64,000 nt of DNA from Atopostipes suicloacalis DSM 15692 (GTDB taxonomy: Bacteria; Bacillota; Bacilli; Lactobacillales; Carnobacteriaceae_A): contig NZ_FQUF01000007.1 of NCBI RefSeq assembly GCF_900129085.1, positions 1-64,000 of the forward strand. Direction: 5' to 3'. This document shows, piece by piece, positions 36,279 through 48,217 of this stretch. Position 1 is the stretch's first letter. Each line of letters opens with the position of its first letter. The translations under genes and the position numbers were made by a program. The notes under the pieces are model-generated. The model saw only the letters and a list, made by a program, of their open reading frames with translations, did no database searches and was not told where the DNA came from.

Positions 36279-36460
36279 CTCGCGTGCCGACGACTTCCCC
36301 CGCGTGTGAGCGGACTGAGCTCGCGTGCCGGCGTCTGCCCCCGCGTGTGAGCGGACTGACCTCGCGTGCCGGCGTCTGCCTCCGCGTGTGAGTAGACTGA
36401 CCTCGCGTACCGACGACTTCCCCCGCGTGTGCGCGCAACGATCTCATGTACCGGCAACTT
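36279..36460 (+). repeat. GC-rich 41-bp hairpin repeat array, four units plus partial
   Basis: Units starting CTCGCGTGCCG recur at 36279, 36320, 36361 and 36402 with an exact 41-base period, and a degenerate fifth starts at 36443. Each carries CCCCGCGTGTGAGCG. They align with the arrays at 26266 and, inverted, 17756. Confidence 0.9.
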
Positions 36461-36551
36461 CTGTTCTCCAAATCTCTTTTTCAGGGATAGCAGCGTGTAA
36501 GGTGCTTCAAAAAAGTTGGAGTTTTTAATTTATTTTCTAGAACCAGTTAAG

Positions 36552-36634
36552 CTTGGACGCGAAAGTAGTTGTTGACGTCCAGAACTTCCAATCTTGGACG
36601 CCAATGAGAGTTTTCGCGTCCAAGGTGCCTTTTT
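36552..36634 (+). ncRNA. Twin stem-loop with T-run; orphan small RNA or attenuator candidate
   Basis: CTTGGACGC (36593-36601) pairs perfectly with GCGTCCAAG (36616-36624), followed by GTGCCTTTTTT, a canonical terminator shape. An upstream copy, CTTGGACGCGAAA (36552-36564), can instead pair over 13 bp with 36612-36624, or locally with CGTCCA (36576-36581). No plus-strand gene ends nearby. Either a small RNA ends here or the element is mobile-repeat-derived. Confidence 0.4.
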
Positions 36635-36708
36635 TATACCAATCAACCGTCTTTCTCTTTATTTTTGAGCACATTTAAAAACTTATCCTTTCCTATACGT
36701 AAATAAAA

Positions 36709-36730
36709 AGACGTTCGTTTCTGAACGTCT
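36709..36730 (-). terminator. Terminator of rlmD
   Basis: AGACGTTC and GAACGTCT form an 8-bp stem with a 6-base loop; the minus-strand reading continues TTTTTATTT, about 30 bases after the rlmD stop. Confidence 0.8.
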
Positions 36731-36760
36731 AAGTCTAAAAGTATTTAAGCTTAAGTATTT

Positions 36761-38149
36761 TTATATTGTTCTTCTTTCTAGCAATGCTACACACTCCACA
36801 TGATAGGTCTGTGGGAACATGTCCACAGGCTGCACTTTTTCTACTGCATAGCCACCTTCGCTCAACAATTTTAAATCTCGTGCTAAAGTATTTGGATTAC
36901 AGCTCACGTAAACCATCCGCTCAGGGTGCATTTCTAACACAGCATCTATAAATTCTGGGGCTAGCCCTTTGCGAGGTGGGTCAACAACGACGACATCTAC
37001 TTTTAGTCCTGCTTTCGCTTTTTTTACTAACCATTTTCCTGCGTCTGCCACTTCAAATATTACATTTGAAATCTTATTATCTTTTGCATTTGTTGTCGCA
37101 TTTTGAATGGCTTGAGGGACAATTTCAACGCCGTAAACTTGTTTTGCTTTTTCAGCTAGAGATAAGGTCATCGTTCCAATTCCTGAATAAGCATCGACCA
37201 CTATCTCGTCTCCTGTTAATTGGGCGTAATCAACAGCTACAGAGTATAGTTTTTCGGTTTGTTCGCTATTGACTTGATAGAAGGACTGATGCGATATTTT
37301 AAAGGTGTGATTCATTAATTCATCGGTATAATAATCTTGTCCAAATAAAACCATCGCTTGTTTTCCTAAAATAACATTTGTTTTGTCCAAATTAATATTT
37401 TGCACAATGCTGACTACTTGGGGGATTTCCTTTTTTATATCCGTAACAATTTCTTGGGCATGAGGTAACACAAAAGAATTAGTGACTAAAACAATCATCA
37501 ACTCCCCGGTAAAATGACCTCTACGAACGAGAATATGACGGATGTCACCTGTATGGGTTTCTTCATTGTAAGGTGCCACATCATATTTTCTTAAAATATC
37601 ACGAACAATCAAAATTGCTTGATCTATTTCTGGATGCTGGATAACAAAATCCTCAATGGGGATTAAGTCATGCGATCGTTTTTTATAAAAGCCAGTTGTT
37701 AGTTGTCCGTTCATTTCACGGACTGGAATTTGTGCTTTATTTCGATAACCGTACGGATGCTCCATTCCTATTGTCTCAAAAACTGGAACGTCAGTTAAGC
37801 CACCAACTTTTTCTAATAATTTTTTGACTTGTTGTTGTTTGAATTTCAATTGTTCCTTATATTCTAAATGTTGAAGAGGCATGGTGCCACTTTGAAAGTG
37901 CATATCTTCTAATTGATCCACTCGATGCGGGCTTTTTTTGAGAAGTTCAAGAACCTCGCCATGCCCCATTCGTTTGCCAACATGTGTGATTCGAATTTTC
38001 AGCTCTTCACCTGGCAAGGCATTTTCAATAAATAGAGGGTACCCATCGATATGAGCAACACCTAAGCCTTGATGAGACAAGTCTGTTACCTTAACTTCAT
38101 ATATTTTATTCTTTTCTACTGGTATTTCTTTTTTGTTTTTATTACTCAT
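36761..38149 (-). CDS. rlmD: 23S rRNA (uracil-5-)-methyltransferase RlmD/RlmCD
   Basis: This SAM-dependent enzyme methylates C5 of U1939 (and U747 in RlmCD) of 23S rRNA. The 462-residue protein has an N-terminal TRAM domain (KVTDLSHQGLGVAHIDGYPLFI), a middle RNA-binding domain and a Rossmann methyltransferase domain: VDAYSGIGTMTLSLA, VVVDPPRKGL and VSCNPNTLARDL with the catalytic Cys. The Fe-S cysteines common in RumA (C-x-x-CGGC before LQHL) are missing: the sequence reads SGTMPLQHLEY. This matches a Lactobacillales-type cluster-free variant as I recall. Own terminator downstream, separate from dagK. Confidence 0.93.
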   Translation of the reverse strand: MSNKNKKEIPVEKNKIYEVKVTDLSHQGLGVAHIDGYPLFIENALPGEELKIRITHVGKRMGHGEVLELLKKSPHRVDQLEDMHFQSGTMPLQHLEYKEQLKFKQQQVKKLLEKVGGLTDVPVFETIGMEHPYGYRNKAQIPVREMNGQLTTGFYKKRSHDLIPIEDFVIQHPEIDQAILIVRDILRKYDVAPYNEETHTGDIRHILVRRGHFTGELMIVLVTNSFVLPHAQEIVTDIKKEIPQVVSIVQNINLDKTNVILGKQAMVLFGQDYYTDELMNHTFKISHQSFYQVNSEQTEKLYSVAVDYAQLTGDEIVVDAYSGIGTMTLSLAEKAKQVYGVEIVPQAIQNATTNAKDNKISNVIFEVADAGKWLVKKAKAGLKVDVVVVDPPRKGLAPEFIDAVLEMHPERMVYVSCNPNTLARDLKLLSEGGYAVEKVQPVDMFPQTYHVECVALLERRTI

Positions 38150-38194
38150 ATTCTTCCCTCATAACTTTCTGATTGTTCTTATTAAATGCAAGAA

Positions 38195-38216
38195 AAGGTA
38201 CGAACATTCGTACCTT
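38195..38216 (-). terminator. Terminator after dagK
   Basis: AAGGTACGAA and TTCGTACCTT form a compact palindromic hairpin with TTTTC after it on the minus strand, between dagK and rlmD. Confidence 0.75.
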
Positions 38217-38226
38217 CCTCGTAGTT

Positions 38227-39270
38227 TTATTCGATTTCTTTTGATATCTTAGCTTTTAATGTTAAATGGTCGTTTGAAATGAGTTCGTTACGGAAAATAG
38301 ATTCCATTTTTGCTCGTTCTTCTTCTGAAATGTCTCTAATTTCGCTTTCTATAGGAGAAACATTTGCGATGACTTCAATATGATGATTTAAGTTCTCAAA
38401 ACGTACCGGTGCATCGCCTCCGTACTCTCCATCTAGATTAATCATTAAACGTGACTGATCCAAAATATTTAAATCTACAAAATTCGTTTGTTTATGGATA
38501 ATTTTTGGACTGTCTAAATGAGTTCCATCCGTTAAAAGTTTTCGAGCAAGGGGCATTAGTTCGAAAACATTGGCTGTTTTCACAATAATTAATGAGAATT
38601 TCCCATCCCCTAATACTTTGTCTGGCACAATTTTATTAAAACCACCTACTGTACTGGACAGAGCTATAAATACAAGCGACGCTTCCCCTTCGTAACTTCC
38701 CCCTTCATAGTCAATATGTACAGGAACTGCTCGAATTTGTGGAACGAGTTCAGCTCCCTTAACTACGTAAGCCAAATAACCAAAAATCGTCTTTAATTGG
38801 GGTGAAACTTCAAACGTTAGTTCAGCAAGATTTCCCATGGCCGCAATATTCATAAAATAACTGGTTTCTTCATTTGTAATAACTTTTCCAATATCCATAA
38901 ATATAGATTCTTCGTTTTCAATTAATTTTGCTGCTTCTACAAAATTTCCCCGTGGTATTTGTAAAACACGAGCATAATCGTTCGTTGTACCCGCAGGAAT
39001 AATCGCAACTGTCGGACGGTACTCTTTTTCTGCTATACCATTCATCACTTCATGAACGGTTCCATCCCCACCAGCAGCAATAAGCAAATCAAAGCCTTCA
39101 TCACAGCATCTCGCTGCTTCTTTTTGCGCAGACAAGGGCTCTGGCGTGGTTTGAAAAGCACTTGTTTCGTATCCGGCTTGTTCATAGACGGCTAAAATAT
39201 CAGGTAACACGCGTTTCACCGTTTCACGACCAGAACTTGGATTGTAAATAATACGCGCACGTTTCATCAT
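38227..39270 (-). CDS. dagK: Diacylglycerol kinase (DagK family)
   Basis: Soluble DagK phosphorylates diacylglycerol, recycling the by-product of lipoteichoic acid synthesis back to phosphatidate. The 347-residue protein has the NPSSGRE start, the ATP-binding IAAGGDGTVHEVMNGI, GTTNDYARVL and NLDGEYGGDAP with the structural Asp/Glu Mg2+ site. It closes the gat operon. The link with ltaS elsewhere in the window is functional: LtaS produces the diacylglycerol that DagK consumes. Confidence 0.93.
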   Translation of the reverse strand: MMKRARIIYNPSSGRETVKRVLPDILAVYEQAGYETSAFQTTPEPLSAQKEAARCCDEGFDLLIAAGGDGTVHEVMNGIAEKEYRPTVAIIPAGTTNDYARVLQIPRGNFVEAAKLIENEESIFMDIGKVITNEETSYFMNIAAMGNLAELTFEVSPQLKTIFGYLAYVVKGAELVPQIRAVPVHIDYEGGSYEGEASLVFIALSSTVGGFNKIVPDKVLGDGKFSLIIVKTANVFELMPLARKLLTDGTHLDSPKIIHKQTNFVDLNILDQSRLMINLDGEYGGDAPVRFENLNHHIEVIANVSPIESEIRDISEEERAKMESIFRNELISNDHLTLKAKISKEIE

Positions 39271-39313
39271 AAATCTTTCTCCCTCACAGTACTAAACCTT
39301 TAAATTAAGGATC

Positions 39314-40747
39314 TTAACGTTTATTTAATTCCTGATTTAATAATTTATTCACTACACCAGGATTCGCTTGACCACGTGTTTCCTTCATAACTTGACCCAC
39401 TAGGAAACCTTTTGCACGGTCTTTTCCGTTTTTAAAATCTTCTACCGATTGTTCATTATTATCTAACACTTCGGTAATGATTGGAAGTAGTTGTTCTGGG
39501 TTACTTAATTGTGCCCAACCTTTATCTTCCACCAATGCTTTCACATCATCCACTTGAACTTTTGTTAATTCAGTAAATACTCGTTTTGCAATCTTAGATG
39601 AAATCGTCTCATCTTCAATTAAAGCAATCATTTCTGCAAGAGCTTTAGGTGTTAAGGTTGTCTCCTCTATACCTACTTGTTGTTTGTTTAGGTACGCAGA
39701 AACTTCACCCATTAACCAGTTGGATACTAATTTTGGATCTGCACCATCAGCCACCGCTTGTTCAAAGAAGTCTGACATTTCTACCGTATCCGTTAAAATC
39801 TCTGCATCATAAGCAGGAATAGCTAATTCTTCAACATAACGTTTACGGCGTTCTACTGGCATTTCAGGTAACTCTGCCCTCAATTTTTCAATCGTTTCAT
39901 CTGAAATAGTGAAAGGTAAAATATCTGGTTCTGGGAAATAACGATAATCGTCTTGACCCTCTTTCACACGCATTAACGTTGTTTCGTGTGTAGTATCATC
40001 ATAACGACGCGTTTCTTGTAGCGTTTCTTCACCCGCCAACAACAAGCGCTCTTGACGACCTTGTTCATAAATCAAACCACGGCGTACATTATTAAATGAG
40101 TTCAAGTTCTTTAATTCTGTTTTAACTCCAAACGCTTCTTGGCCATATGGTCGAAGAGAAATATTCGCATCCGCTCGCATAGAGCCTTCTTCCATTTTTA
40201 CATCCGAAACACGAGTAAATTGGATAATTTGTTTCAGTGTGTCTAAATAAGCATAAGCTTCTTCTGGTGAGCGCATGTCCGCTTCAGATACAATTTCTAG
40301 TAACGGTGTACCTTGTCGATTCAAGTCAACATAAGAATATCCACCATTACCATGCGTATTTTTCCCTGCATCTTCTTCCAAATGGACACGTTCAATTCGG
40401 ATTTTTTTCTTTTCACCATCCACTTCTATTTCAATAAAGCCATTTTTCCCAATCGGTTGTTTATCTTGAGTGACTTGGAAAGCTTTTGGATTATCGGGAT
40501 AGACGTAGTTCTTTCGATCAAATTTTGTTTCTTGGTTAATTTCACAATTTAAAGCTAATGCTGCTTTAATCGCAAGTTCTATTCCTTTTTCGTTTGGTGT
40601 TGGTAATACACCTGGATATCCCCAATCAATCGCATTGGTATTCACATTAGGTTCTGCTCCAAAGCCTGATGGGGAAGGTGAGAACATTTTTGAATTTGTT
40701 TTTAACTCAACGTGAACTTCTAATCCGATAACTGTTTCAAAATTCAT
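39314..40747 (-). CDS. gatB: Asp-tRNA(Asn)/Glu-tRNA(Gln) amidotransferase subunit B
   Basis: GatB binds and activates the misacylated tRNA within the GatCAB complex, which makes Gln-tRNA(Gln) in bacteria lacking GlnRS. The 477-residue protein begins [14 protein letters not shown] and has [16 protein letters not shown], the EEDAGK segment ([14 protein letters not shown]), [11 protein letters not shown] and a C-terminal YqeY-like tail domain. Length is standard. Its ATG overlaps the gatA stop by four bases (ATGA type). Confidence 0.96.
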   Translation of the reverse strand: MNFETVIGLEVHVELKTNSKMFSPSPSGFGAEPNVNTNAIDWGYPGVLPTPNEKGIELAIKAALALNCEINQETKFDRKNYVYPDNPKAFQVTQDKQPIGKNGFIEIEVDGEKKKIRIERVHLEEDAGKNTHGNGGYSYVDLNRQGTPLLEIVSEADMRSPEEAYAYLDTLKQIIQFTRVSDVKMEEGSMRADANISLRPYGQEAFGVKTELKNLNSFNNVRRGLIYEQGRQERLLLAGEETLQETRRYDDTTHETTLMRVKEGQDDYRYFPEPDILPFTISDETIEKLRAELPEMPVERRKRYVEELAIPAYDAEILTDTVEMSDFFEQAVADGADPKLVSNWLMGEVSAYLNKQQVGIEETTLTPKALAEMIALIEDETISSKIAKRVFTELTKVQVDDVKALVEDKGWAQLSNPEQLLPIITEVLDNNEQSVEDFKNGKDRAKGFLVGQVMKETRGQANPGVVNKLLNQELNKR

Positions 40748-42216
40748 TCTTGTGTTCCTCCTTCAAGTGTTGGGTATTGTTCATGATAGTCAGTCGCTTG
40801 TTCGAAAGCATAGCCGACTTGGTATAAGGTCGCTTCTTCGAAATAATCGCCGATGATTTGCATTCCCACTGGCATGTTTTCATGGAAACCAACCGGAATA
40901 TTTAATGAAGGAATACCTGCTAAGTTAACCCCTACAGTTAAGACATCATCTGTATAAGCTTCTACAGGCTCTTGACCTTCTTTATTTTCAATATTCGGTG
41001 CGACAGTTGTTGTAGATGGTCCTACTAATACATCAACTTCTTTCAAAGCCACTTCAAATTCATTACGGATAATGGTTCGAACTTTTGTCGCTTTACCATA
41101 GAGTTCTTCATAATGTTCGACACTTAAAGAAATTCCACCAAGGACAATTCGTCTTTTAACTTCTGAACCGAAGCCTTCAGAACGCGTTTTTACGTAAAGA
41201 TCTTCTAGTGATTTTGCATTCTCTGCAGAGTAGCCATAACGAATACCATCGAATCGTTGTAAATTGCTAGAAGCTTCTGCTGTTGCGATCGCATAATAAG
41301 CAGGCACCCCGTATTTTAAATGAGGTAAGCTGACTTCAATCACTTCAGCTCCTAATTTTTTCAATTGCTCTACCGCTTGATGGACTGTTTGTAAGACGTG
41401 TACTTCAACTAGATTTTCGTCAAAGAATTCTTTAGGAACCCCTATTTTTAGCCCTTGAATCTTTTGACCAATTTTTTCAGTAAAGTCAATAGTTAAGTCA
41501 GCAGAAGTATTATCTTTATCGTCTTTTCCACTTACAGCATTTAACAAAGTCGCATTATCTTTGACCGTTCTTGTTAAAGGACCGACCTGATCTAAACTAG
41601 AAGCAAATGCTATTACACCATAGCGAGAAATTGTACCATAAGTTGGTTTTAACCCTACTAAATTCGTATAAGCAGCCGGTTGACGAATGGAGCCGCCAGT
41701 ATCTGTTCCTAATGAAGCAGGAACCATTCCTGCAGCAACCGCTGCGGCTGAGCCTCCGGAAGAACCTCCAGGAACTTTTTTTGAATTCCAAGGATTAACC
41801 GTTTGTTGTAATTTAGAGGTTTCTGTTGTGCCTCCCATCGCAAATTCATCAAGATTTGCTTTCCCAACAATAATCATCCCGGCTTTTTTTACTTTTTCAA
41901 CAACAGTTGCATCATAAACAGAAGTAAAATCTTCTAACATTTTTGAAGCAGCCGTCGTTTTTCCTTCTTTAGTAACAATATTGTCTTTTACAGCGACCGG
42001 AATTCCATCTAGTAGATTATCCGCATCCACACCGCGTTCATCAACTAATTTCGCTTCGGCAAGTGCCGCTTCCTTATTCGTACTAATAAAAGCACCAACG
42101 GTTGGTTCTGTTTTCTCGATAAAGTCAAATATTGATTCTACAAGTTCCACAACTGTTAGTTCTTTATTAACAAGCAGTTCGTGAAGTTCTTCAATTGATT
42201 TTGTATGTAGATTCAT
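40744..42216 (-). CDS. gatA: Asp-tRNA(Asn)/Glu-tRNA(Gln) amidotransferase subunit A
   Basis: GatA is the amidase that releases ammonia from glutamine. The 490-residue protein has the amidase-signature Ser-cisSer-Lys triad: Lys in IPVAVKDNI, cis-Ser in [14 protein letters not shown] and the Ser in [11 protein letters not shown]. It follows gatC with a one-base overlap and precedes gatB with a four-base overlap, which fits stoichiometric complex assembly. Confidence 0.97.
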   Translation of the reverse strand: MNLHTKSIEELHELLVNKELTVVELVESIFDFIEKTEPTVGAFISTNKEAALAEAKLVDERGVDADNLLDGIPVAVKDNIVTKEGKTTAASKMLEDFTSVYDATVVEKVKKAGMIIVGKANLDEFAMGGTTETSKLQQTVNPWNSKKVPGGSSGGSAAAVAAGMVPASLGTDTGGSIRQPAAYTNLVGLKPTYGTISRYGVIAFASSLDQVGPLTRTVKDNATLLNAVSGKDDKDNTSADLTIDFTEKIGQKIQGLKIGVPKEFFDENLVEVHVLQTVHQAVEQLKKLGAEVIEVSLPHLKYGVPAYYAIATAEASSNLQRFDGIRYGYSAENAKSLEDLYVKTRSEGFGSEVKRRIVLGGISLSVEHYEELYGKATKVRTIIRNEFEVALKEVDVLVGPSTTTVAPNIENKEGQEPVEAYTDDVLTVGVNLAGIPSLNIPVGFHENMPVGMQIIGDYFEEATLYQVGYAFEQATDYHEQYPTLEGGTQE

Positions 42217-42527
42217 TAGGCTCCACCCTCTCCATCTTCTAAAATTGCTGGAACTTTAATTTGATTTCCTTCACTATCTATCGCATTTGCAAGTAAAGAT
42301 TTGACTTCTTCTTTGTCTTGATGCGGTTCATCTTTTCTAAAATACGATTGCTGATTTACTGTTCCATAAAAAGTCCCTTCAATATCTGTTGTATCGACCT
42401 CTTGCATCGTATTCAACATGGATAAGGTCTCATTCAATTCATTGGTCAATTCAGTCGTTTCTTCTTTTGAAAACTCGAGTTTCATAATAGAAGCAATCTC
42501 TGAAATCATTTTTTCATTGACTTTCAT
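42216..42527 (-). CDS. gatC: Asp-tRNA(Asn)/Glu-tRNA(Gln) amidotransferase subunit C
   Basis: GatC, 103 residues, is the small stabilising subunit wrapped around GatA. It shows the typical VNEKMISEIASIMKLEFSKEE start, LNTMQEVDTTDIEGT and the FRKDEP segment. GGAGGAAAT lies before the ATG. It begins the gatCAB block just after camS. Confidence 0.96.
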   Translation of the reverse strand: MKVNEKMISEIASIMKLEFSKEETTELTNELNETLSMLNTMQEVDTTDIEGTFYGTVNQQSYFRKDEPHQDKEEVKSLLANAIDSEGNQIKVPAILEDGEGGA

Positions 42528-42576
42528 TTTTAGTATTTCCTCCTTGTTTTTTCAATATTCTCATAAATTGATTACA

Positions 42577-43713
42577 CTAATCAAAAACATATGAAAAATA
42601 ATCTGACTCCGTAATATCTTTCTTTAAAAAGGCTTGAATATCTTCAGGAGATTCCACAATAATTTCAACATTCATATCTCCTGGCAAGTAAGTTGTTGCA
42701 CTTTGTTTTAGATATTGGGTATAAGCGACCATTTCCCCTTCACCATAAAATTGCGTCATAATGTTGATGGAAAGAGAATCCAATTGATCATTTATATAAT
42801 GAGCGCGCCCGGTAATTCCACTAATATTCGGGAAAAAACTTTCTACTTCAGATTGGAAGTTCGCAAAAGCATTTCCTTCAGCAGAATCACTTCCTTCAAG
42901 CGGGAAAATAATTCGCCTTTCATTGATCGAGACCCAATCATCAATAGATTCAGATCCATTTAGACTATTCCCTTGAGCTACATAAACGCCTCCAGCTAAA
43001 TCATCTTGTGGAGATTGCTCATACAGTCCAATCATAATCGGGGTATTTTCTAAGCCTTCAACCTTTCGGATTTGTGAAAGCAATTGATTCGCAATGTCTT
43101 TCCCTTTACTTAGGGCTTCTTCAGAAGGAATTTCTTGCATTAAGGTTGGCCCAAATTGTTCCGCTTGATAATAATCAACCGTATTCAAAGCCAAACCAAT
43201 GCTGATTCCTGATAACTGTAAGTTCTCTTCAGATTCGGTGAAGAAATCGAATTCTAAGATTGAATTCAAATAACGAGGGACTCGGTCATCTCCTTCGCCT
43301 GATTCTGGTGGGTTTAACCCTTCAGGATTATCTTCAGATTCTCTAGCTAACCAACTATTCACTAAATCTTTACTGAGATATTGTCCTTCTTGAATAAAAT
43401 GGGTTTCTGTTGAAAAAGTATCTTGCGACAGACGCATTAAATCCTTCTCAAATAAGCTAATATTTATTCCAGAATTTAAACTTAAGGTTACCCCTCTATT
43501 TTTACTTGTTTGATACTGACCATCCTCATCAAGAGCTGGCCGATAAAAGTCATCTCCTAATTGATTCCTAGAAACAACGGTTGAATTGCTTTGTAAATTT
43601 TCATCAGAACCTTCAGTTGGTTCTGAATCTGTAGCATTTTGGTCGGTTAAATTACAAGCACTCAAAAACAGCAAAAGTGTTGGTAGAAATAACCATTTCC
43701 ATTTACTTTTCAC
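42577..43713 (-). CDS. camS: CamS family sex-pheromone-precursor lipoprotein
   Basis: This 378-residue lipoprotein has signal peptide LLLFLSAC, giving lipidated Cys20. In staphylococci and enterococci the cleaved signal peptide of CamS releases a short pheromone-like peptide. The mature domain includes NQLGDDFYRP and the long CamS fold with SGITGRAHYIND. The candidate released octapeptide region is WLFLPTLLLFLSA. The gene lies between ligA and gatC, the conserved place for this family. Confidence 0.93.
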   Translation of the reverse strand: MKSKWKWLFLPTLLLFLSACNLTDQNATDSEPTEGSDENLQSNSTVVSRNQLGDDFYRPALDEDGQYQTSKNRGVTLSLNSGINISLFEKDLMRLSQDTFSTETHFIQEGQYLSKDLVNSWLARESEDNPEGLNPPESGEGDDRVPRYLNSILEFDFFTESEENLQLSGISIGLALNTVDYYQAEQFGPTLMQEIPSEEALSKGKDIANQLLSQIRKVEGLENTPIMIGLYEQSPQDDLAGGVYVAQGNSLNGSESIDDWVSINERRIIFPLEGSDSAEGNAFANFQSEVESFFPNISGITGRAHYINDQLDSLSINIMTQFYGEGEMVAYTQYLKQSATTYLPGDMNVEIIVESPEDIQAFLKKDITESDYFSYVFD

Positions 43714-43730
43714 TATATCGTCCTCGCTCT

Positions 43731-45761
<2,031 letters not shown>

Positions 45762-45776
45762 TCAAATCTTATGCAT

Positions 45777-48047
45777 TTATTCATTATCAGAGACTTTTTC
45801 AATTGGCGCAAAAGAGGCAAGTAAATGCTTAATTCCTTCATTTGGAAAAGCAATGTCTAACTGAAGATCCTCTTTTTCCCCTTTTATCTGAACAACCGTA
45901 CCAATCCCCCATTTTTTATGTGAGGCTTTATCCCCAATAGACCAATCATACGTTTCAGCACCAGAACCGGCACTTTGCTTTCTTTTGCTAGTCACCGAAG
46001 ATTTTGTTGCATAGTTTTTCTTCTTTTGGGTAGGAGTCAGTGTTGTTTGACGTTTAAATGAACCACTATAGTCCCCCGTCATATAGGTAGGTAAGCCCTC
46101 TTTTCGTTCAATTTCAATAACAACTTCATCCAATTCCTCAATAAAAGGTGACGTTGGATTATATTGTCTACGCCCATACAATAAGCGGGAAGAAGCATTA
46201 ATTAAAAATAATTTTTCTTCTGCTCGAGTAATCCCTACATAAGCGAGGCGACGCTCTTCTTCTAAATCATCCTCTGTACTATCTTGACGAATCAGCGGGA
46301 AAATATTCTTTTCAACACCAATAATAAAGACGACTGGAAATTCCAATCCTTTAGCTGAATGAAGCGTCATTAAAGTAATCTCAGAACTTTCTTCTTCAAT
46401 ATCATCCGTTGGGGCAATCAAAGATAAATCGGTCAAGAAAGCCAATAAGCTTTTATCTTCACTATCTGACTGATCAAACGTCTGGGTCACGGAATAAAAT
46501 TCTTCCAAGTTTTCCACCCGTGTTTCAGCTTCCAGTGTGTTTTCTCTTTTTAAAAGATCAAGGTAACCTGTTTTATCTAAAACACTTTCTACTAAATCTG
46601 TTATTGTCACAAACTCCGTCATTTTACGAAAATCACGAATCATTAAGGCGAATTCTTCCAGATTATTTGCCGCACGTTTTGATAGGTTTGTGTTCTGTGC
46701 ATGCAAGGCGGCTTCATATAAAGATATCCCATTGGTCTCTGCAATTTCAGCAAGCTTGTCAATAGTTGCATTCCCGATACCTCGTTTAGGTTCATTCACA
46801 ATACGACGAAAGCTGAGATTATCTGCTGGATTGACAATTAGCGTTAGATAAGCCATTAAATCCAAAATCTCTTTTCGTTCGTAATAACCTGTTCCCCCTA
46901 CCATTTGGAAAGGTAGGTTTCGTTTAATTAATGTTTCCTCCATCACACGAGACATGGCATTCGTTCGATAAAGGATCGCAAAATCATTATAACTCATGGA
47001 TGGATTCTCACGTATCAGTCTTTCAATTTGATCCGCCACATAATTGGTTTCCGCATATTCATCACTTGCAAAGTAAACGGATATTTTCTCACCATGAGTA
47101 TTATCGGTCCATAATTTTTTATCTTTACGATTTATATTATTTTGAATCACTGTGTTGGCCGCTTGAAGAATATTTTTCGTTGAACGATAATTTTGTTCGA
47201 GTAAGATGGTTTTCGCTTTAGGATAATCTTTTTCAAAATCTAAAATGTTTTGCATATCCGCACCACGCCAACCATAAATACTTTGATCGGCATCTCCTAC
47301 TACACAAACATTTCCAAACCGTTGCCCAAGTAAATTAACTAAACGATATTGTGCATGGTTGGTATCTTGATATTCATCCACATGAATATATTGAAATTTA
47401 TTTTGGTAAAATGATAAAACATCCGCATGTTCTTCAAAAAGACGAACCGTCAACATAATTAAATCGTCAAAATCGACGGTCTCTGATACACGCAATTCTT
47501 TTTGATATTCGTTGTAACATTTAGCCACTGTTTTTTGCCAATAATTTGAAGCATTCTGTTCATAATCTTTTTCGCTGATTAGTTCATTTTTTGCGTTGCT
47601 AACCTCTGATAAAATTGCACGTGGAGGAAATTTCTTTGTATCTAAATTTAATTTTTTTAGCACGCGTTTCATTAAAGTATTTTGTTCACTTGAGCCAGCA
47701 ATTGTGAATTGACTATTATAACCAATCCGATCAATCTCTCGACGAAGGATTCGTACACACATCGAGTGAAAAGTAGATACCCAAACATCTTCTCCACCCG
47801 CTTCAACCAGATTGTTTACTCTTATCTTCATTTCACTTGCTGCTTTATTTGTAAAGGTTATTGCTAAAATATTCCATGGATTTACTTGCTTTTCATGGAT
47901 TAAATAAGCAATACGGTGTGTTAAAACTCGGGTCTTTCCAGAACCAGCACCCGCCATAATTAAAAGAGGGCCTTCTGTGGTAATCACCGCTTCTTTTTGT
48001 TTTTTATTTAATCCATCCGTAATGTTTTTAGGAGGAGTCAAGCTCAT
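45777..48047 (-). CDS. pcrA: ATP-dependent DNA helicase PcrA (UvrD family)
   Basis: PcrA is an essential superfamily 1 helicase for repair, Rec protein removal and plasmid rolling-circle replication. It has Walker A AGAGSGKTR, motif II VDEYQDTN, GDADQSIYGWRGA, LEQNYRST, TLHSAKGLEFPVVF and VGITRAEEKLFL. A flexible tail leads to a C-terminal Tudor-like RNA-polymerase-binding end (WSIGDKASHKKWGIGTVVQI). The frame opens at TTG 48050; the ATG at 48047 after AAAGGAA is preferred. It heads the pcrA-ligA-camS-gatCAB operon. Confidence 0.97.
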   Translation of the reverse strand: MSLTPPKNITDGLNKKQKEAVITTEGPLLIMAGAGSGKTRVLTHRIAYLIHEKQVNPWNILAITFTNKAASEMKIRVNNLVEAGGEDVWVSTFHSMCVRILRREIDRIGYNSQFTIAGSSEQNTLMKRVLKKLNLDTKKFPPRAILSEVSNAKNELISEKDYEQNASNYWQKTVAKCYNEYQKELRVSETVDFDDLIMLTVRLFEEHADVLSFYQNKFQYIHVDEYQDTNHAQYRLVNLLGQRFGNVCVVGDADQSIYGWRGADMQNILDFEKDYPKAKTILLEQNYRSTKNILQAANTVIQNNINRKDKKLWTDNTHGEKISVYFASDEYAETNYVADQIERLIRENPSMSYNDFAILYRTNAMSRVMEETLIKRNLPFQMVGGTGYYERKEILDLMAYLTLIVNPADNLSFRRIVNEPKRGIGNATIDKLAEIAETNGISLYEAALHAQNTNLSKRAANNLEEFALMIRDFRKMTEFVTITDLVESVLDKTGYLDLLKRENTLEAETRVENLEEFYSVTQTFDQSDSEDKSLLAFLTDLSLIAPTDDIEEESSEITLMTLHSAKGLEFPVVFIIGVEKNIFPLIRQDSTEDDLEEERRLAYVGITRAEEKLFLINASSRLLYGRRQYNPTSPFIEELDEVVIEIERKEGLPTYMTGDYSGSFKRQTTLTPTQKKKNYATKSSVTSKRKQSAGSGAETYDWSIGDKASHKKWGIGTVVQIKGEKEDLQLDIAFPNEGIKHLLASFAPIEKVSDNE

Positions 48048-48149
48048 CAATTCCTTTCCACTTCACGTTTCAATGCTTATCTAGTATACCTAAAAAATAG
48101 TTGGTATTCTACTACTTCTCTTCTATGTTTTTAATCCTCAAAAAGAAAA

Positions 48150-48210
48150 AAGTTATGCTCAAAACGCACACTTTTCAATGTTTTCCACAATGAAAGGCTC
48201 AGCATAACTT
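48150..48210 (-). terminator. Terminator after GntR-family gene, with nested stem-loop
   Basis: AAGTTATGCT (48150-48159) pairs with AGCATAACTT (48201-48210); a second stem, CTTTTCA/TGAAAGG, nests inside. The minus strand ends in TTTTTTCTTTTT. The loop holds a 16-base sequence also found in the 41-bp array at 8119-8134. Confidence 0.8.
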
Positions 48211-48217
48211 CGAAAGT

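Noticed and set aside
36214-36471. Arg/Gly/His-rich open frames through the GC-rich array on both strands
   Set aside because: They arise from 41-base tandem units read in rotating frames, with no ribosome site and no domain.
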